Shown here in pieces: positions 1 through 9,410 of a DNA stretch of 35,526 nt. Origin of the DNA: an uncultured Bacilli bacterium (GTDB taxonomy: Bacteria > Bacillota_I > Bacilli_A > RF39 > UBA660); contig CANQSL010000001.1 of the NCBI GenBank assembly GCA_947626515.1, forward strand, positions 1-35,526, given 5' to 3'. The position numbers were made by a program, and so were the translations under genes. The notes beneath the pieces are model-generated. The model was not told the DNA's origin and made no database searches. It saw only the letters and a program-made list of their open reading frames with translations. How positions within the stretch are numbered: position 1 is the stretch's first letter; the number at the start of each line of letters is the position of its first letter.

Positions 1-14
1 TAATCAATTCCCTC

Positions 15-73
15 ATGTAACATTTTTACTTAAAATTCATTTTATTTGATGTAACATTTTTATTTAAAAATCA
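15..73. repeat. Two imperfect 25-nt direct repeats (ATGTAACATTTTTA[C/T]TTAAAA[T/A]TCA) at 15-39 and 49-73
   Basis: Read directly: 23/25 identical, 34-nt period, at the left window edge. Confidence 0.7.
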
Positions 74-103
74 CACATTATATTTAAAAAAAGCAATAAA
101 AAC

Positions 104-131
104 TTGACAAATTAATAAAATATGGTATAAT
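104..131 (+). promoter_or_regulatory. Sigma-A-type promoter TTGACA-N16-TATAAT with TGn extended -10
   Basis: TTGACA at 104-109, TGGTATAAT ending at 131; GGGGG ribosome-binding site then ATG at 162. Confidence 0.75.
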
Positions 132-161
132 TTATCTACTTTTTCAAAAAGGGGGATTTTT

Positions 162-1196
162 ATGGAAAGAGTGATAATTAAAAAGGAAAACGGTATAGTA
201 ACTAAATCTATACGTACATCTCAATTATCAAATAAAGCAAATTTAATAAATAATGAAAAATGTTTTAAAAATATTATAAATTATGATAATAATTATACAA
301 AAGAAGATTTTGCTAAAGCAAAAAAACTTATTTATACAATGATGAAAGAAATAAATCAATCTGGATATGGTCAAACAATAATAAACAAATTATTTGAAAT
401 TTTAAAAGTTGCTTCATCTAAAGAAGACTTAGTGGATATTCTTAAATATATAAATGAGGCATACACACAGATCATAATAACTAAAAAAACACCTAAAAAT
501 GGTCCATATATAGATATAAGAGATAGAATTAATTTTGATGACATGCTTGAAAATCACTTTGATATAATTATTTCTATAGCTATTAAAAAAATTGTTCTTT
601 CATATTATTTAAAAACTATTTTAGATTTAGGGAAAGATAAAATAAATAAGTTAGAACGTGAAAAAGTAAATGGAAAAGATATTTCTGAAATGTTATTAGA
701 AATTGGCGAAACTTTTAGTAATGAAGATAAAAATGGTATTAAAAATTTATCTTTAATGGTTTTTTCAGATTTAATAGATATTACTTTTGATCAAATGCAA
801 GTTCATTTATGTTGGGAAAACTGTAAAAATGCAACTGTAGGAAATTGTAGAAAAATACTGGAAGGCATAGAACATAACATAGAAGAATATGATTTTATTA
901 CAGATGGATATCAATTATGTAAGCCTGGTACTGAAAAAATAAATAAATTTATAGTTTCTAATTGTCTAAATTATGAAGAAGAAAAACGCAAACCTTTAAC
1001 ATTTGCACAAAAAGAAGAAATTAAAAAAATTAAAGATAGCATAAAAACTACATATTTTAATACTGAATCTATTGAAGAAGCTCACTTAATTCAAGATGAA
1101 TTAATTAATTCTAAAAGAATTAGAAATATTAGAGGAAGTAGACCTAATCCAGAATACATAAAACGTTTAAAAATAAAAAAAGAATTAGATATTTAA
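162..1196 (+). CDS. Hypothetical protein with Cys cluster CWENC-x7-C ... C ... C
   Basis: 344-aa ORF with strong promoter and RBS; no family recognised. Confidence 0.8.
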   Translation: MERVIIKKENGIVTKSIRTSQLSNKANLINNEKCFKNIINYDNNYTKEDFAKAKKLIYTMMKEINQSGYGQTIINKLFEILKVASSKEDLVDILKYINEAYTQIIITKKTPKNGPYIDIRDRINFDDMLENHFDIIISIAIKKIVLSYYLKTILDLGKDKINKLEREKVNGKDISEMLLEIGETFSNEDKNGIKNLSLMVFSDLIDITFDQMQVHLCWENCKNATVGNCRKILEGIEHNIEEYDFITDGYQLCKPGTEKINKFIVSNCLNYEEEKRKPLTFAQKEEIKKIKDSIKTTYFNTESIEEAHLIQDELINSKRIRNIRGSRPNPEYIKRLKIKKELDI

Positions 1197-1219
1197 AAAA
1201 TCACACATTGTGATTTTTT
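1195..1219. terminator. Bidirectional terminator, 11-bp perfect stem AAAAAATCACA-CAT-TGTGATTTTTT
   Basis: Inverted repeat with A/T tails on both sides, between convergent stop codons. Confidence 0.85.
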
Positions 1220-2339
1220 ATTTTTTTTTACCCATTTTATCCTCAATAATGCAATCTAAATCTCTAGCAAACATTTCATACCCAGTTTCTTCATTAATTA
1301 CAGCATCATATAATTTTTGAAAATCTTTTAATACTCTTAAATAATCACTGCCAAAAATATTTTCAAATTCATCGTCATAATAATCCCCATATGTCGATAG
1401 CATAAACCATTTCAAAATATCTTTACCTGCATATTTTATCAATTTGGCAGCTTTTTTTTCATCTATGCCAACCACATCCAAAGGTGCTTGTTCAATTTTT
1501 TCTAAATATTTACCTAAATCCAAGGTTACATCATTTCTCGACATAATTATTATATTAGCAAGAACTTCTGTAAATGCTTCTTCTAATCCATCACTATTCT
1601 CTAATTTCTCATGAATATTTAAAAGTTCCTGTTTTTTCGTTTTTTCCTTATCATAAAAACTAATATCAGAAACCACTGCAATATCAGTATCACCTACAAA
1701 GTTATCTTTTATAACATTAGAATCAAAAGCTTTAGTATTTAATATCTCACTAAGTTCAAGAATATATTTATCTATATCAGTAATATTTAATTTTAGATCT
1801 AAATTTAAAAATTCATTATAATTCTTTGTTTCATTATTATATGCAATAACTGATATAGTACCATCTTTATTAATTCTAGATTTTATAGGTATAAACTTTC
1901 CAAATTCATTTGCATATGGTTTTTTTAATACATCGACTAAAGCCTTTCTATATTCATCCAAATTATGTTCTTTTCGATTATTTTCTTGTTCTTCAAAAGG
2001 ACTTGTAACTTTTCCCCCTTCAATCATAATACTTCTATTTAAATGAAGCAATTCATGAACTATAGATAAAGCTATATTAAGTTGTATTCTTTTAGCACTA
2101 TTAGAAAGAGAATACTTTTTTAGAAAATTTTGTATATATGTTTCATTTATATAAATATTTCCTTCTTGTGGCTCATACTTTGCTATAACTTTTTCTTCCA
2201 TATTTTTTACTTGTATAGGTATTTTAAATAAATGTTCATAAGCTTCTGGATTAATATCTAGCAGTTTTAAAAAATTATTTATGCTAGTTTTAGCTAAATT
2301 GTATGAAATAGCAACTGTTTGTTTTTCTATTATATTCAT
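1218..2339 (-). CDS. Putative zinc metallopeptidase (HELLH motif; downstream EEAFTE)
   Basis: 373-aa ORF with 'SIVHELLHLN' and 'LEEAFTEVLA'; RBS GTGAGG upstream of ATG. Confidence 0.6.
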   Translation of the reverse strand: MNIIEKQTVAISYNLAKTSINNFLKLLDINPEAYEHLFKIPIQVKNMEEKVIAKYEPQEGNIYINETYIQNFLKKYSLSNSAKRIQLNIALSIVHELLHLNRSIMIEGGKVTSPFEEQENNRKEHNLDEYRKALVDVLKKPYANEFGKFIPIKSRINKDGTISVIAYNNETKNYNEFLNLDLKLNITDIDKYILELSEILNTKAFDSNVIKDNFVGDTDIAVVSDISFYDKEKTKKQELLNIHEKLENSDGLEEAFTEVLANIIIMSRNDVTLDLGKYLEKIEQAPLDVVGIDEKKAAKLIKYAGKDILKWFMLSTYGDYYDDEFENIFGSDYLRVLKDFQKLYDAVINEETGYEMFARDLDCIIEDKMGKKK

Positions 2340-2348
2340 AGTACCTCA

Positions 2349-3023
2349 CTAAATTACAATATCATCATTTTTAAATTCTTTATCTATTAATCCTTCATGA
2401 ATAAACTCTTCTTTTGTATTTAAATAAATATCTTCTATTCTATCTACTCTACATTTTTCTGCTATTATTATAGATTTAACTTTTTCAACAGCATCTTCTA
2501 ATTTATCATTAACTACTATATAATTATATTTTTTATACTCATTTATTTCATTATAAGCAGTTTTAAATCTTTCTAATATTTTATCTTTAGTTTCTGTATC
2601 TCTTTTAATTAATCTTTCCTTTAACACTTCCATACTTGGTGGCATTATAAATATAAAAAGAGCCTCTTTGATTTTTTCTTTTACTTTTAAAGCACCCTGA
2701 ATATCTATATTTAAAATTACACTTGTTCCAGAATTAATTGTTTCATCTAATTTTAATTTTGGAGTACCATAATATTGATTATCATGTACAGTGGCATATT
2801 CTAAAAACTCATCATTTTTTATTGCTCTTTCAAATTCTTGTTTTGTTACAAAATAATAATCTTTACCTTCAACTTCATTTTTTCTAGGTTCTCTTGAAGT
2901 CATTGATATAGACATTTTTATATTTTTCATACCTTCAATAATTTTATTACAAATAGTATCTTTTCCAGCACCACTTGGACCAGAAATAACAATTAATAAA
3001 CCTTTTGACTTTTCTTTAATCAT
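2349..3023 (-). CDS. gmk: Guanylate kinase
   Basis: P-loop 'VISGPSGAGKDTI', 'SMTSREPRKNEVEGKDYYFVTKQEFE', 'YYGTPK' and 'ILNIDIQGALKVK' are gmk signatures. Confidence 0.95.
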   Translation of the reverse strand: MIKEKSKGLLIVISGPSGAGKDTICNKIIEGMKNIKMSISMTSREPRKNEVEGKDYYFVTKQEFERAIKNDEFLEYATVHDNQYYGTPKLKLDETINSGTSVILNIDIQGALKVKEKIKEALFIFIMPPSMEVLKERLIKRDTETKDKILERFKTAYNEINEYKKYNYIVVNDKLEDAVEKVKSIIIAEKCRVDRIEDIYLNTKEEFIHEGLIDKEFKNDDIVI

Positions 3024-3076
3024 TTTATCACCATAGTTCGATTATACCATAATTTTTATTTCAAAATTTTAGAAAT

Positions 3077-3346
3077 TTATTTTCTTTTTAACCTTAAAGA
3101 CATATTATTTTCAATTTTTGGCATTTCTATATTAAATTTTTCCTTTACACTAGATATTTGCCTATCTATATCTTTATCTCTTTTTTGACTAAAAAATTCT
3201 TTGACCTTATTAGAAGAGACAACAAATGGTCTTTTAATTCTTTCATCACATTCTTTAGTTTCTCCTAATTCATTTATATTCATTACTAACGGATATTCGC
3301 AACTTATTGCCAATACATCTTCTTCTATTTCGTTTTGTTCGTTCAT
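3077..3346 (-). CDS. Small hypothetical protein (89 aa) upstream of gmk
   Basis: ORF with AGGAGG RBS just upstream of the start. Confidence 0.65.
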   Translation of the reverse strand: MNEQNEIEEDVLAISCEYPLVMNINELGETKECDERIKRPFVVSSNKVKEFFSQKRDKDIDRQISSVKEKFNIEMPKIENNMSLRLKRK

Positions 3347-3427
3347 AAATAATATCCTCCTTAAATATATTATAACCTATTATTGTTTAAAAGAAAATAA
3401 TATGATATACTTCATTTAAGGTGAAAT

Positions 3428-4636
3428 ATGAAAAATAGAAAAATTATAATAATATTAATTTTATCTTTAATCATTCTAAGCGGAACAATTTATTCCCTGT
3501 ATAAATATTACCAATATTTAAAAATTAAAAATGCTAAAATAGAAATTGTATTGAAAGACGATTTAACGTTAAAATTTTATGATAATAAAAAAGTATCCGA
3601 TTTTATATTATCAATTAACGGAAAAATATTAAATGATTATAAAATAGATTCTACTAGACTTGGAGAAAAAGTTATAAAATTTCAATTTATAAATGATGAA
3701 AATATTAAATTAAATTATGAATTTACTATAAATGTTATAGATGACGTTCCTCCTTTAATTTGGTTAAATGACACATATTCTATTTCTAAAAATAGTGATA
3801 TTGATTTAGTTGAAAATATACTATGTGGTGATAACTATGATAACAATCCAAAATGCTTTATTGAAGGAGATTATAATTTAGATGAAACAGGGAAGTACCC
3901 TTTAATATTTAAAGCAATAGATAATTCAAATAACGTAGCATCAAAAGAATTTATATTAAATGTATATGAACCAGACGGAACATCTTCAAATAATTATACA
4001 AGTAAAAAAATAGAGTTTAGTGAAGTTATAGAAAATTACAAAACAGAAAATACAAAAATAGGTTTAGATATTTCGGAATGGCAGGGTGATGTTGATTATG
4101 AAAAACTTAAAAATGCTGGAGTTGAATTTGTAATATTAAGAGTTGGAAGAACAAAAGGAATTAACGGTATATCTGTAATTGATGATAAATTCATTCAAAA
4201 TATCACAAATGCCAATAAAGTTGGAATAGATGTTGGACTGTATTACTATTCATATGCAAATTCTATAGCAAAAGCTAGAGAAGAAGCAGAATGGGTCATA
4301 AAACAAATAAAAGACTACAAAGTAGATTTACCAATTGCATTTGATTGGGAAGAATGGTCAAATTTTAATAAATATAATTTAAGTTTCTTTAATTTAACTA
4401 ACGTTGCAAATGAATTTATTAAAACAATTGAAAATGCTGGATATAAAGGAATGTTGTACAGCAGTAAAACATATTTGGAAAATATGTGGTTAAAAACCGA
4501 TAACATTACATGGTTGGCTCATTATACAGATAAAACTACATATAAAGGAGATTATTTATTATGGCAATTATGCAATACTGGAAGAGTAGATGGCATATAT
4601 GGAGATGTAGATATTAATGTTATGTATTTAAATTAA
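3428..4636 (+). CDS. Membrane-anchored GH25 lysozyme (muramidase) with N-terminal Ig-like/DUF5011-type region
   Basis: N-terminal TM; 'GLDISEWQGDVDYEKLKNAGVEFVILRVG', 'PIAFDWEEW', 'WLAHYTD...LLWQ' of the GH25 fold. Confidence 0.9.
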   Translation: MKNRKIIIILILSLIILSGTIYSLYKYYQYLKIKNAKIEIVLKDDLTLKFYDNKKVSDFILSINGKILNDYKIDSTRLGEKVIKFQFINDENIKLNYEFTINVIDDVPPLIWLNDTYSISKNSDIDLVENILCGDNYDNNPKCFIEGDYNLDETGKYPLIFKAIDNSNNVASKEFILNVYEPDGTSSNNYTSKKIEFSEVIENYKTENTKIGLDISEWQGDVDYEKLKNAGVEFVILRVGRTKGINGISVIDDKFIQNITNANKVGIDVGLYYYSYANSIAKAREEAEWVIKQIKDYKVDLPIAFDWEEWSNFNKYNLSFFNLTNVANEFIKTIENAGYKGMLYSSKTYLENMWLKTDNITWLAHYTDKTTYKGDYLLWQLCNTGRVDGIYGDVDINVMYLN

Positions 4637-4661
4637 AAAGAATCAATATTTGACTCTTTTT
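4635..4661. terminator. Bidirectional terminator between convergent GH25 and AI-2E genes
   Basis: AAAAAGA-a-TCAA-TAT-TTGA-c-TCTTTTT hairpin with one internal mismatch; AI-2E stop lies in the stem. Confidence 0.8.
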
Positions 4662-5755
4662 TTTACATCTTCTTTTATTAGTGCATATACTATACTTGCT
4701 ATTGGAAGGCCAATCAACATACCCAAAACTCCAAATAAACTACCACCCACAGTTACTGCAAGTAATGTTAAAAGAGGAGAAAGACCTACTGATTTGCCAA
4801 CAACTTTTGGATAAATAAAATTGCCTTCTATTTGTTGAATAACTAAAAATAATATTATAAATACTACTGCTCGTGTAGGGCTAGTAACTGCAATCAAAAT
4901 AGCTCCAATAACCATAGCAATTAATGCTCCAAATATTGGTATTAATGCTGTAATCGCTGTTAAAACACTTATTATTAATGCATAAGGGAATCTAAATACT
5001 GTTAATACTACAAAGAAAATTCCACCAAGTATCGCAGCTTCAACACATTGTCCAGAAATAAATTTAGAAAATGTTTTATTTGTAAGATCTGCAATTTCTA
5101 ATATTTTTTTTGATTGTTTTCTGTTTAAATACGCATTCATTACTTTTTTTATATTATTAGATAAATATTCTTTTTGACTCAACATATATACTGCAAAAAC
5201 TAATCCAGTAAATAAAGTTATTACACTTGATATAACAGTACCAATAAAATCAACAGCCCCATTAACTATGTAATTTAAAACCTTTACTATAATTGTATCT
5301 ATATTTGCATTTTGTTGGAATACATCTTTAAACCTACTTTGAATTTCTGGAACATTTTTCAATAAGTTAAGAATACTTTCTTCAATATTCTTTATAAAAG
5401 AAGGAATATTTGATATTAATAATTGAATATTTTCAATTAACTCTGGAATAAGTAAGAATGATATAAATAATATAATTGCAAACAATATAACTAATGAAAT
5501 TATAATAGCTATAATTCTTACAGAAATTTTACTAGCTTTGTTTTTCTTATATTTTTTTAAAAAATTTTCTATTTTTGTCATAGGAATATTCAATATAAAA
5601 GCAAGAACAACACCTAAGATAAATGGGAATAATACATCAATTATCTTTAATAAAAAATTAATAACTATTTTTAAATTATTTATACCACAATAGACTAAAA
5701 TGCCAACTGTAATAATTATTATCAATCTTTTTAGTTCATCATTATTTTTCATCAT
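4643..5755 (-). CDS. AI-2E family transporter / permease (PF01594-like)
   Basis: 370 aa, multiple TM; 'PFILGVVLAFILNIPM', 'FISGQCVEAAILGG', 'ALIPIFGALIAMVIGAI', 'IEGNFIYPKVVGKSVGLSPLLTLLAVTVGGSLFG'. Confidence 0.9.
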   Translation of the reverse strand: MMKNNDELKRLIIIITVGILVYCGINNLKIVINFLLKIIDVLFPFILGVVLAFILNIPMTKIENFLKKYKKNKASKISVRIIAIIISLVILFAIILFISFLLIPELIENIQLLISNIPSFIKNIEESILNLLKNVPEIQSRFKDVFQQNANIDTIIVKVLNYIVNGAVDFIGTVISSVITLFTGLVFAVYMLSQKEYLSNNIKKVMNAYLNRKQSKKILEIADLTNKTFSKFISGQCVEAAILGGIFFVVLTVFRFPYALIISVLTAITALIPIFGALIAMVIGAILIAVTSPTRAVVFIILFLVIQQIEGNFIYPKVVGKSVGLSPLLTLLAVTVGGSLFGVLGMLIGLPIASIVYALIKEDVKKRVKY

Positions 5756-6692
5756 CTGTTGTCCTTTCTATAAAGTATTTTGGTCTATTCTTTACCTCGT
5801 TATAAATTTTTCCAATGTATTCTCCTAAAATTCCTAAAAACAACATTTGTATACCACCAATTAACCATATTGAAATTGTAATAAATGTCCATCCAGGAAC
5901 AGTATGACCAGTAAATTTAACAATTAATGTATATACCATAATCATAAAACTAAAAATTGATACTATGAAACCGATTAAAGTTATTATACTTAATGGTTTT
6001 ACGGAAAAACTAGTTACACCATTCATTGCCAAATTAAACATTTTTTTTAAGGAATATTTTGACTTACCTGCAATTCTTTTATTTCTTTCATAGTACACAA
6101 TACTTGAATTTAAACCAATTTCACGAACAACACCTCTTATAAATAAATTCGATTCTTTATATTCTAGTAAATAAGTTAAAGCTTTATTACTAAGCAATCT
6201 ATAATCCGCGTGATTATAGATTGTATTAGCTCCCAAGACATTCATTATCTTATAAAAGAATTGTGCTGTAAATCTTTTTAAAAATCCATCATTTTCCCTA
6301 GAATCTCTGACTCCATATACTATTTCATAGCCTTTATAGTAATCATCCACCATTTTATCTATAGCATCTATATCATCTTGTAAATCTGCATCTATACTTA
6401 TACACATATCACACTTATCGCATACATATTCAAGTCCTGCCAGTAAAGCATTTTGATGTCCTTTGTTTTTAGAAAGCTTTATACCTTTATAAATACTATC
6501 TTTATTAGATAAATCCTTTATTATACTCCAAGTTTTATCTAAAGAACCATCATCGATAAATAATACTTTACTATCCTTGCTTATTTTTTTAGATTTTATT
6601 AATTGATTTATTTTATTCTTAAACTCTTTAGAAGAATCCTTTAAAGCTTCCTCTTCATTATAGCAAGGCACAATAATATACAAAGTCTCCAT
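5742..6692 (-). CDS. GT2 polyprenyl-phosphate glycosyltransferase (GtrB/CsbB-like) with two C-terminal TM helices
   Basis: 'IIVPCYNEEEAL', 'FIDDGSLDKTW', 'SIDADLQDD', 'GVVREIG', 'RIAGKSKYSLKKM'; ATG 6692 preferred over the ORF-track start at 6719. Confidence 0.88.
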   Translation of the reverse strand: METLYIIVPCYNEEEALKDSSKEFKNKINQLIKSKKISKDSKVLFIDDGSLDKTWSIIKDLSNKDSIYKGIKLSKNKGHQNALLAGLEYVCDKCDMCISIDADLQDDIDAIDKMVDDYYKGYEIVYGVRDSRENDGFLKRFTAQFFYKIMNVLGANTIYNHADYRLLSNKALTYLLEYKESNLFIRGVVREIGLNSSIVYYERNKRIAGKSKYSLKKMFNLAMNGVTSFSVKPLSIITLIGFIVSIFSFMIMVYTLIVKFTGHTVPGWTFITISIWLIGGIQMLFLGILGEYIGKIYNEVKNRPKYFIERTTDDEK

Positions 6693-6702
6693 AATGTCAT
6701 CT

Positions 6703-7716
6703 CTACTTTCTAAATACAAATAGTTTACTAATTATATAATTCCCAATTGTTACTATAACTTGAGAAATAATTTTACCTATTTTATCATTCAAATGTAACA
6801 CTGTAACAATAATAAACATAGTTAACATATCTAGCAATAAAGTAATTACTCTAGACCCTACAAAACTTGTTGCTTCTTTTATTTTATTTGGATTTTTACT
6901 TTTAAAGACAAAAACTCTATTAGTAAAATACGCAAAAGCGACCGCCAATATCCAAGATATTATATTAGCGCACTGTAATTCTATTGCAATATTTGGGTTT
7001 AAAAAAGTTAATACACAAAAATAATAGACAGCTAAAGCCACAACTGTTGTCAAAAATCCAACTATTAAATAATTCCATAACTCTTCATTTTTGTGATATA
7101 TTCCCCATCCCCAATTCCAAAATCTTTTAAATATATTTGGTTTATATAATGTATAATCGATTAATTTATTTTTTTTAACTATATATGATTTTTTAGCTAT
7201 ATCTAGTAAAGGTTTATCTGATATTTCATCATCACTATACATTTCTTCAATAATATAGTTTTTATATTGTTTGTTAATAAGTCTTAATTTTTCAACATCA
7301 TGACAATTTTTACCTTTTATTATTCCAGTTTTTTTATTAATATTAGTTGCAAACAAATCTAATATTTTATATTTTTCTTTAATAGGTTTTAACAAAAATT
7401 CTGGACTCGCTGATGCAATAATATCATTTTTATGACTTTTTTTATTAATAAAAAATTGTTTTATTTTATTTTCTTTTTTTGTCCAAAATTCATTAACTAA
7501 TTCATCAATATTATCAAAATATTTTACAATACTAAAAAAGTATTCCTTCATTTCCTCTTTTTCAATTAATTTAGTTTTATATTTAAAATAATAAAATGCC
7601 ATTTTTGGTAATCTAAAAAATAATTTTTTCTTTTTGCTCATTAAAAATTTAATAAAATCTATTGAAGAATCTCCATCGTATATAGTTTTATCAAAATCAT
7701 ATACATATACTTTCAT
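6703..7716 (-). CDS. Fusion of HAD-IB-type phosphatase and GtrA-like membrane protein
   Basis: N-term 'YDFDKTIYDGDSS', 'ASASPEFL', 'MYSDDEISDKPLL' (HAD motifs); C-term 'YLIVGFLTTVVALAVYYF...AYFTNRVFVFKSK...ISKLFVFRK' (GtrA/GtcA); RBS GAGGAAG before ATG 7716. Confidence 0.88.
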   Translation of the reverse strand: MKVYVYDFDKTIYDGDSSIDFIKFLMSKKKKLFFRLPKMAFYYFKYKTKLIEKEEMKEYFFSIVKYFDNIDELVNEFWTKKENKIKQFFINKKSHKNDIIASASPEFLLKPIKEKYKILDLFATNINKKTGIIKGKNCHDVEKLRLINKQYKNYIIEEMYSDDEISDKPLLDIAKKSYIVKKNKLIDYTLYKPNIFKRFWNWGWGIYHKNEELWNYLIVGFLTTVVALAVYYFCVLTFLNPNIAIELQCANIISWILAVAFAYFTNRVFVFKSKNPNKIKEATSFVGSRVITLLLDMLTMFIIVTVLHLNDKIGKIISQVIVTIGNYIISKLFVFRK

Positions 7717-7776
7717 ATTACACTTCCTCATCAATAGTATAACATAATATAATACCTAAAAATACTAAAAAAACTA

Positions 7777-9120
7777 TCAATTACTGATAATTTTTTTATT
7801 TTTTTTAAAATTATTTTTTTCTAAAGTACTTATCAATCTTTCAATTCCCAAACTAGATAATATAATTATTGATACTTGAGGATTAAAATAGTATCTAGCT
7901 GCTACTTCAATTAATAAATATATTCCAAAATAAATAAATATATTGATTAAAAAGAAATAATATACATTATTTATCTTTTTATTTTTAAATAAACCTATAA
8001 ATATAAATATTATTATGACTAAATTAATTATTTTGGCATAATTTAATATTAAATCAATTATACTTTTTGAAAATTGTTTATTATTTTTAACATTAAACGT
8101 ATTGTCCAAATCATCATATAGCCATTGAATTTTTATCTTTTGATAAAATAAATTAGGAAGTTTTTTAAAATCTGTAATTCTTCTAATTATTTCTTCATTT
8201 TCTTTTTTTGTATCGGTCAAATAAATTTCATCCTCTATGTTGTTTTTACCATCATATTTATAATTAAATCCTATTAAAAACTTCCATTGTGGATTTGAAT
8301 TTCTAAAACCTATCTCATTAATATTAAATTTTATCATGGCTAAAGAAGCACCATTTGTAACTATTAGATACATAATTAATATTAACATCACATTTTTTAA
8401 TATTTCTTTAAACTTTTTATTTGTAAAAATTATATATACTATTATTGTTAAAATATAAACTATTCCCTCTGGTCTTTCTAAATTACTTACTCCCATTAAA
8501 AAACCTACAAGTAATAAATTAACAATATTTCTTTTTTTGAACAAAAATATATATATGGCTATTAACATCAACATCATTGCTAGTTGTTGATTACCTAAAA
8601 TTCCATTTAAATATAATGGATATAAAGATATAGCATATAATAAACTTACTATTCTCGCACTTTTTTCACTAGAAATCTTTTTTACTATATTATAAATAAC
8701 AACTGTTATTACAGTACTATATATACAATTTAATATCTTTAAAAATATAATGTTGTTTATAAATTTTAACATCAAAGCTTGATAAAATACATGAAATAAT
8801 TGATAACCCCATTGTGTAAAATAAAACTTATTAACAAAACTTAAATCTTTAAATAATACTTTTTCAGATGCATCATACATAATATAATAATCTGCCAATA
8901 TTTGATTATTTAGTAATAATATTGCAACTATTTTGGTTACTAAACAAAATATTATTAAAAATAAAGAAAAACGTTTTATATTTACTTTCTTTACAAATAA
9001 ATAAATAACCACAATAGACAAAATAGATAATAATATTCCATTTTCTAAAGTAGATATTGATATAAACAATCCTATTAAAATAAGCATTACATAAATAAAT
9101 ATTTTTTTTATCTTTTCCAT
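7777..9120 (-). CDS. Polytopic GT-C-fold glycosyltransferase-like membrane protein (PMT/ArnT/GT39-like)
   Basis: 447 aa, many TM segments, 'MGVSNLERPEG', early acidic loop; sits next to GtrA/GtrB. Confidence 0.7.
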   Translation of the reverse strand: MEKIKKIFIYVMLILIGLFISISTLENGILLSILSIVVIYLFVKKVNIKRFSLFLIIFCLVTKIVAILLLNNQILADYYIMYDASEKVLFKDLSFVNKFYFTQWGYQLFHVFYQALMLKFINNIIFLKILNCIYSTVITVVIYNIVKKISSEKSARIVSLLYAISLYPLYLNGILGNQQLAMMLMLIAIYIFLFKKRNIVNLLLVGFLMGVSNLERPEGIVYILTIIVYIIFTNKKFKEILKNVMLILIMYLIVTNGASLAMIKFNINEIGFRNSNPQWKFLIGFNYKYDGKNNIEDEIYLTDTKKENEEIIRRITDFKKLPNLFYQKIKIQWLYDDLDNTFNVKNNKQFSKSIIDLILNYAKIINLVIIIFIFIGLFKNKKINNVYYFFLINIFIYFGIYLLIEVAARYYFNPQVSIIILSSLGIERLISTLEKNNFKKNKKIISN

Positions 9121-9181
9121 AAGTCTCCCTCATATAAATTAATTTAGCACTGTTAATCTAATATTATATTTTTATCCATTA

Positions 9182-9268
9182 TTAAAAGCTGCATATTCTA
9201 TTAATCTGATTCAAAACATTATCATCTACTGAAGTCTTCCATATATTAAAATCATTACCATTTAGACT
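9182..9268 (-). pseudogene. Possible C-terminal remnant of a decayed gene (SLNGNDFNIWKTSVDDNVLNQINRICSF*)
   Basis: Short coding-like open stretch without a start, in the 265-nt gap of a packed locus; weak resemblance to a sulfotransferase tail. Confidence 0.25.
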
Positions 9269-9385
9269 TCAACTCTAAAATGCATACAAACTTTGCATTT
9301 CTCTATTTTCTAATTGAAATATATCACATATCAAGTTTTGATTCAATTAAAATAATTTTTTTTTCTCCACATACAATTTTTATAA

Positions 9386-9410
9386 AAAAACATTATGCTC
9401 TAATGTTTTT
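9386..9410 (-). terminator. Terminator AAAAACATTA-GAGCA-TAATGTTTTT (minus strand) at the end of the triple-fusion gene
   Basis: 10-bp perfect stem, 5-nt loop, T-run; the gene's TAG stop overlaps the stem/loop. Confidence 0.8.

Noticed and set aside
3201-3419. 72-aa + strand ORF
   Set aside because: Antisense to the 89-aa minus ORF that has a good RBS; composition is not protein-like
4315-4506. 63-aa - strand ORF
   Set aside because: Antisense to the conserved GH25 domain
8906-9133. 75-aa - strand ORF
   Set aside because: Out-of-frame overlap with the GT-C gene start; AT-rich random ORF
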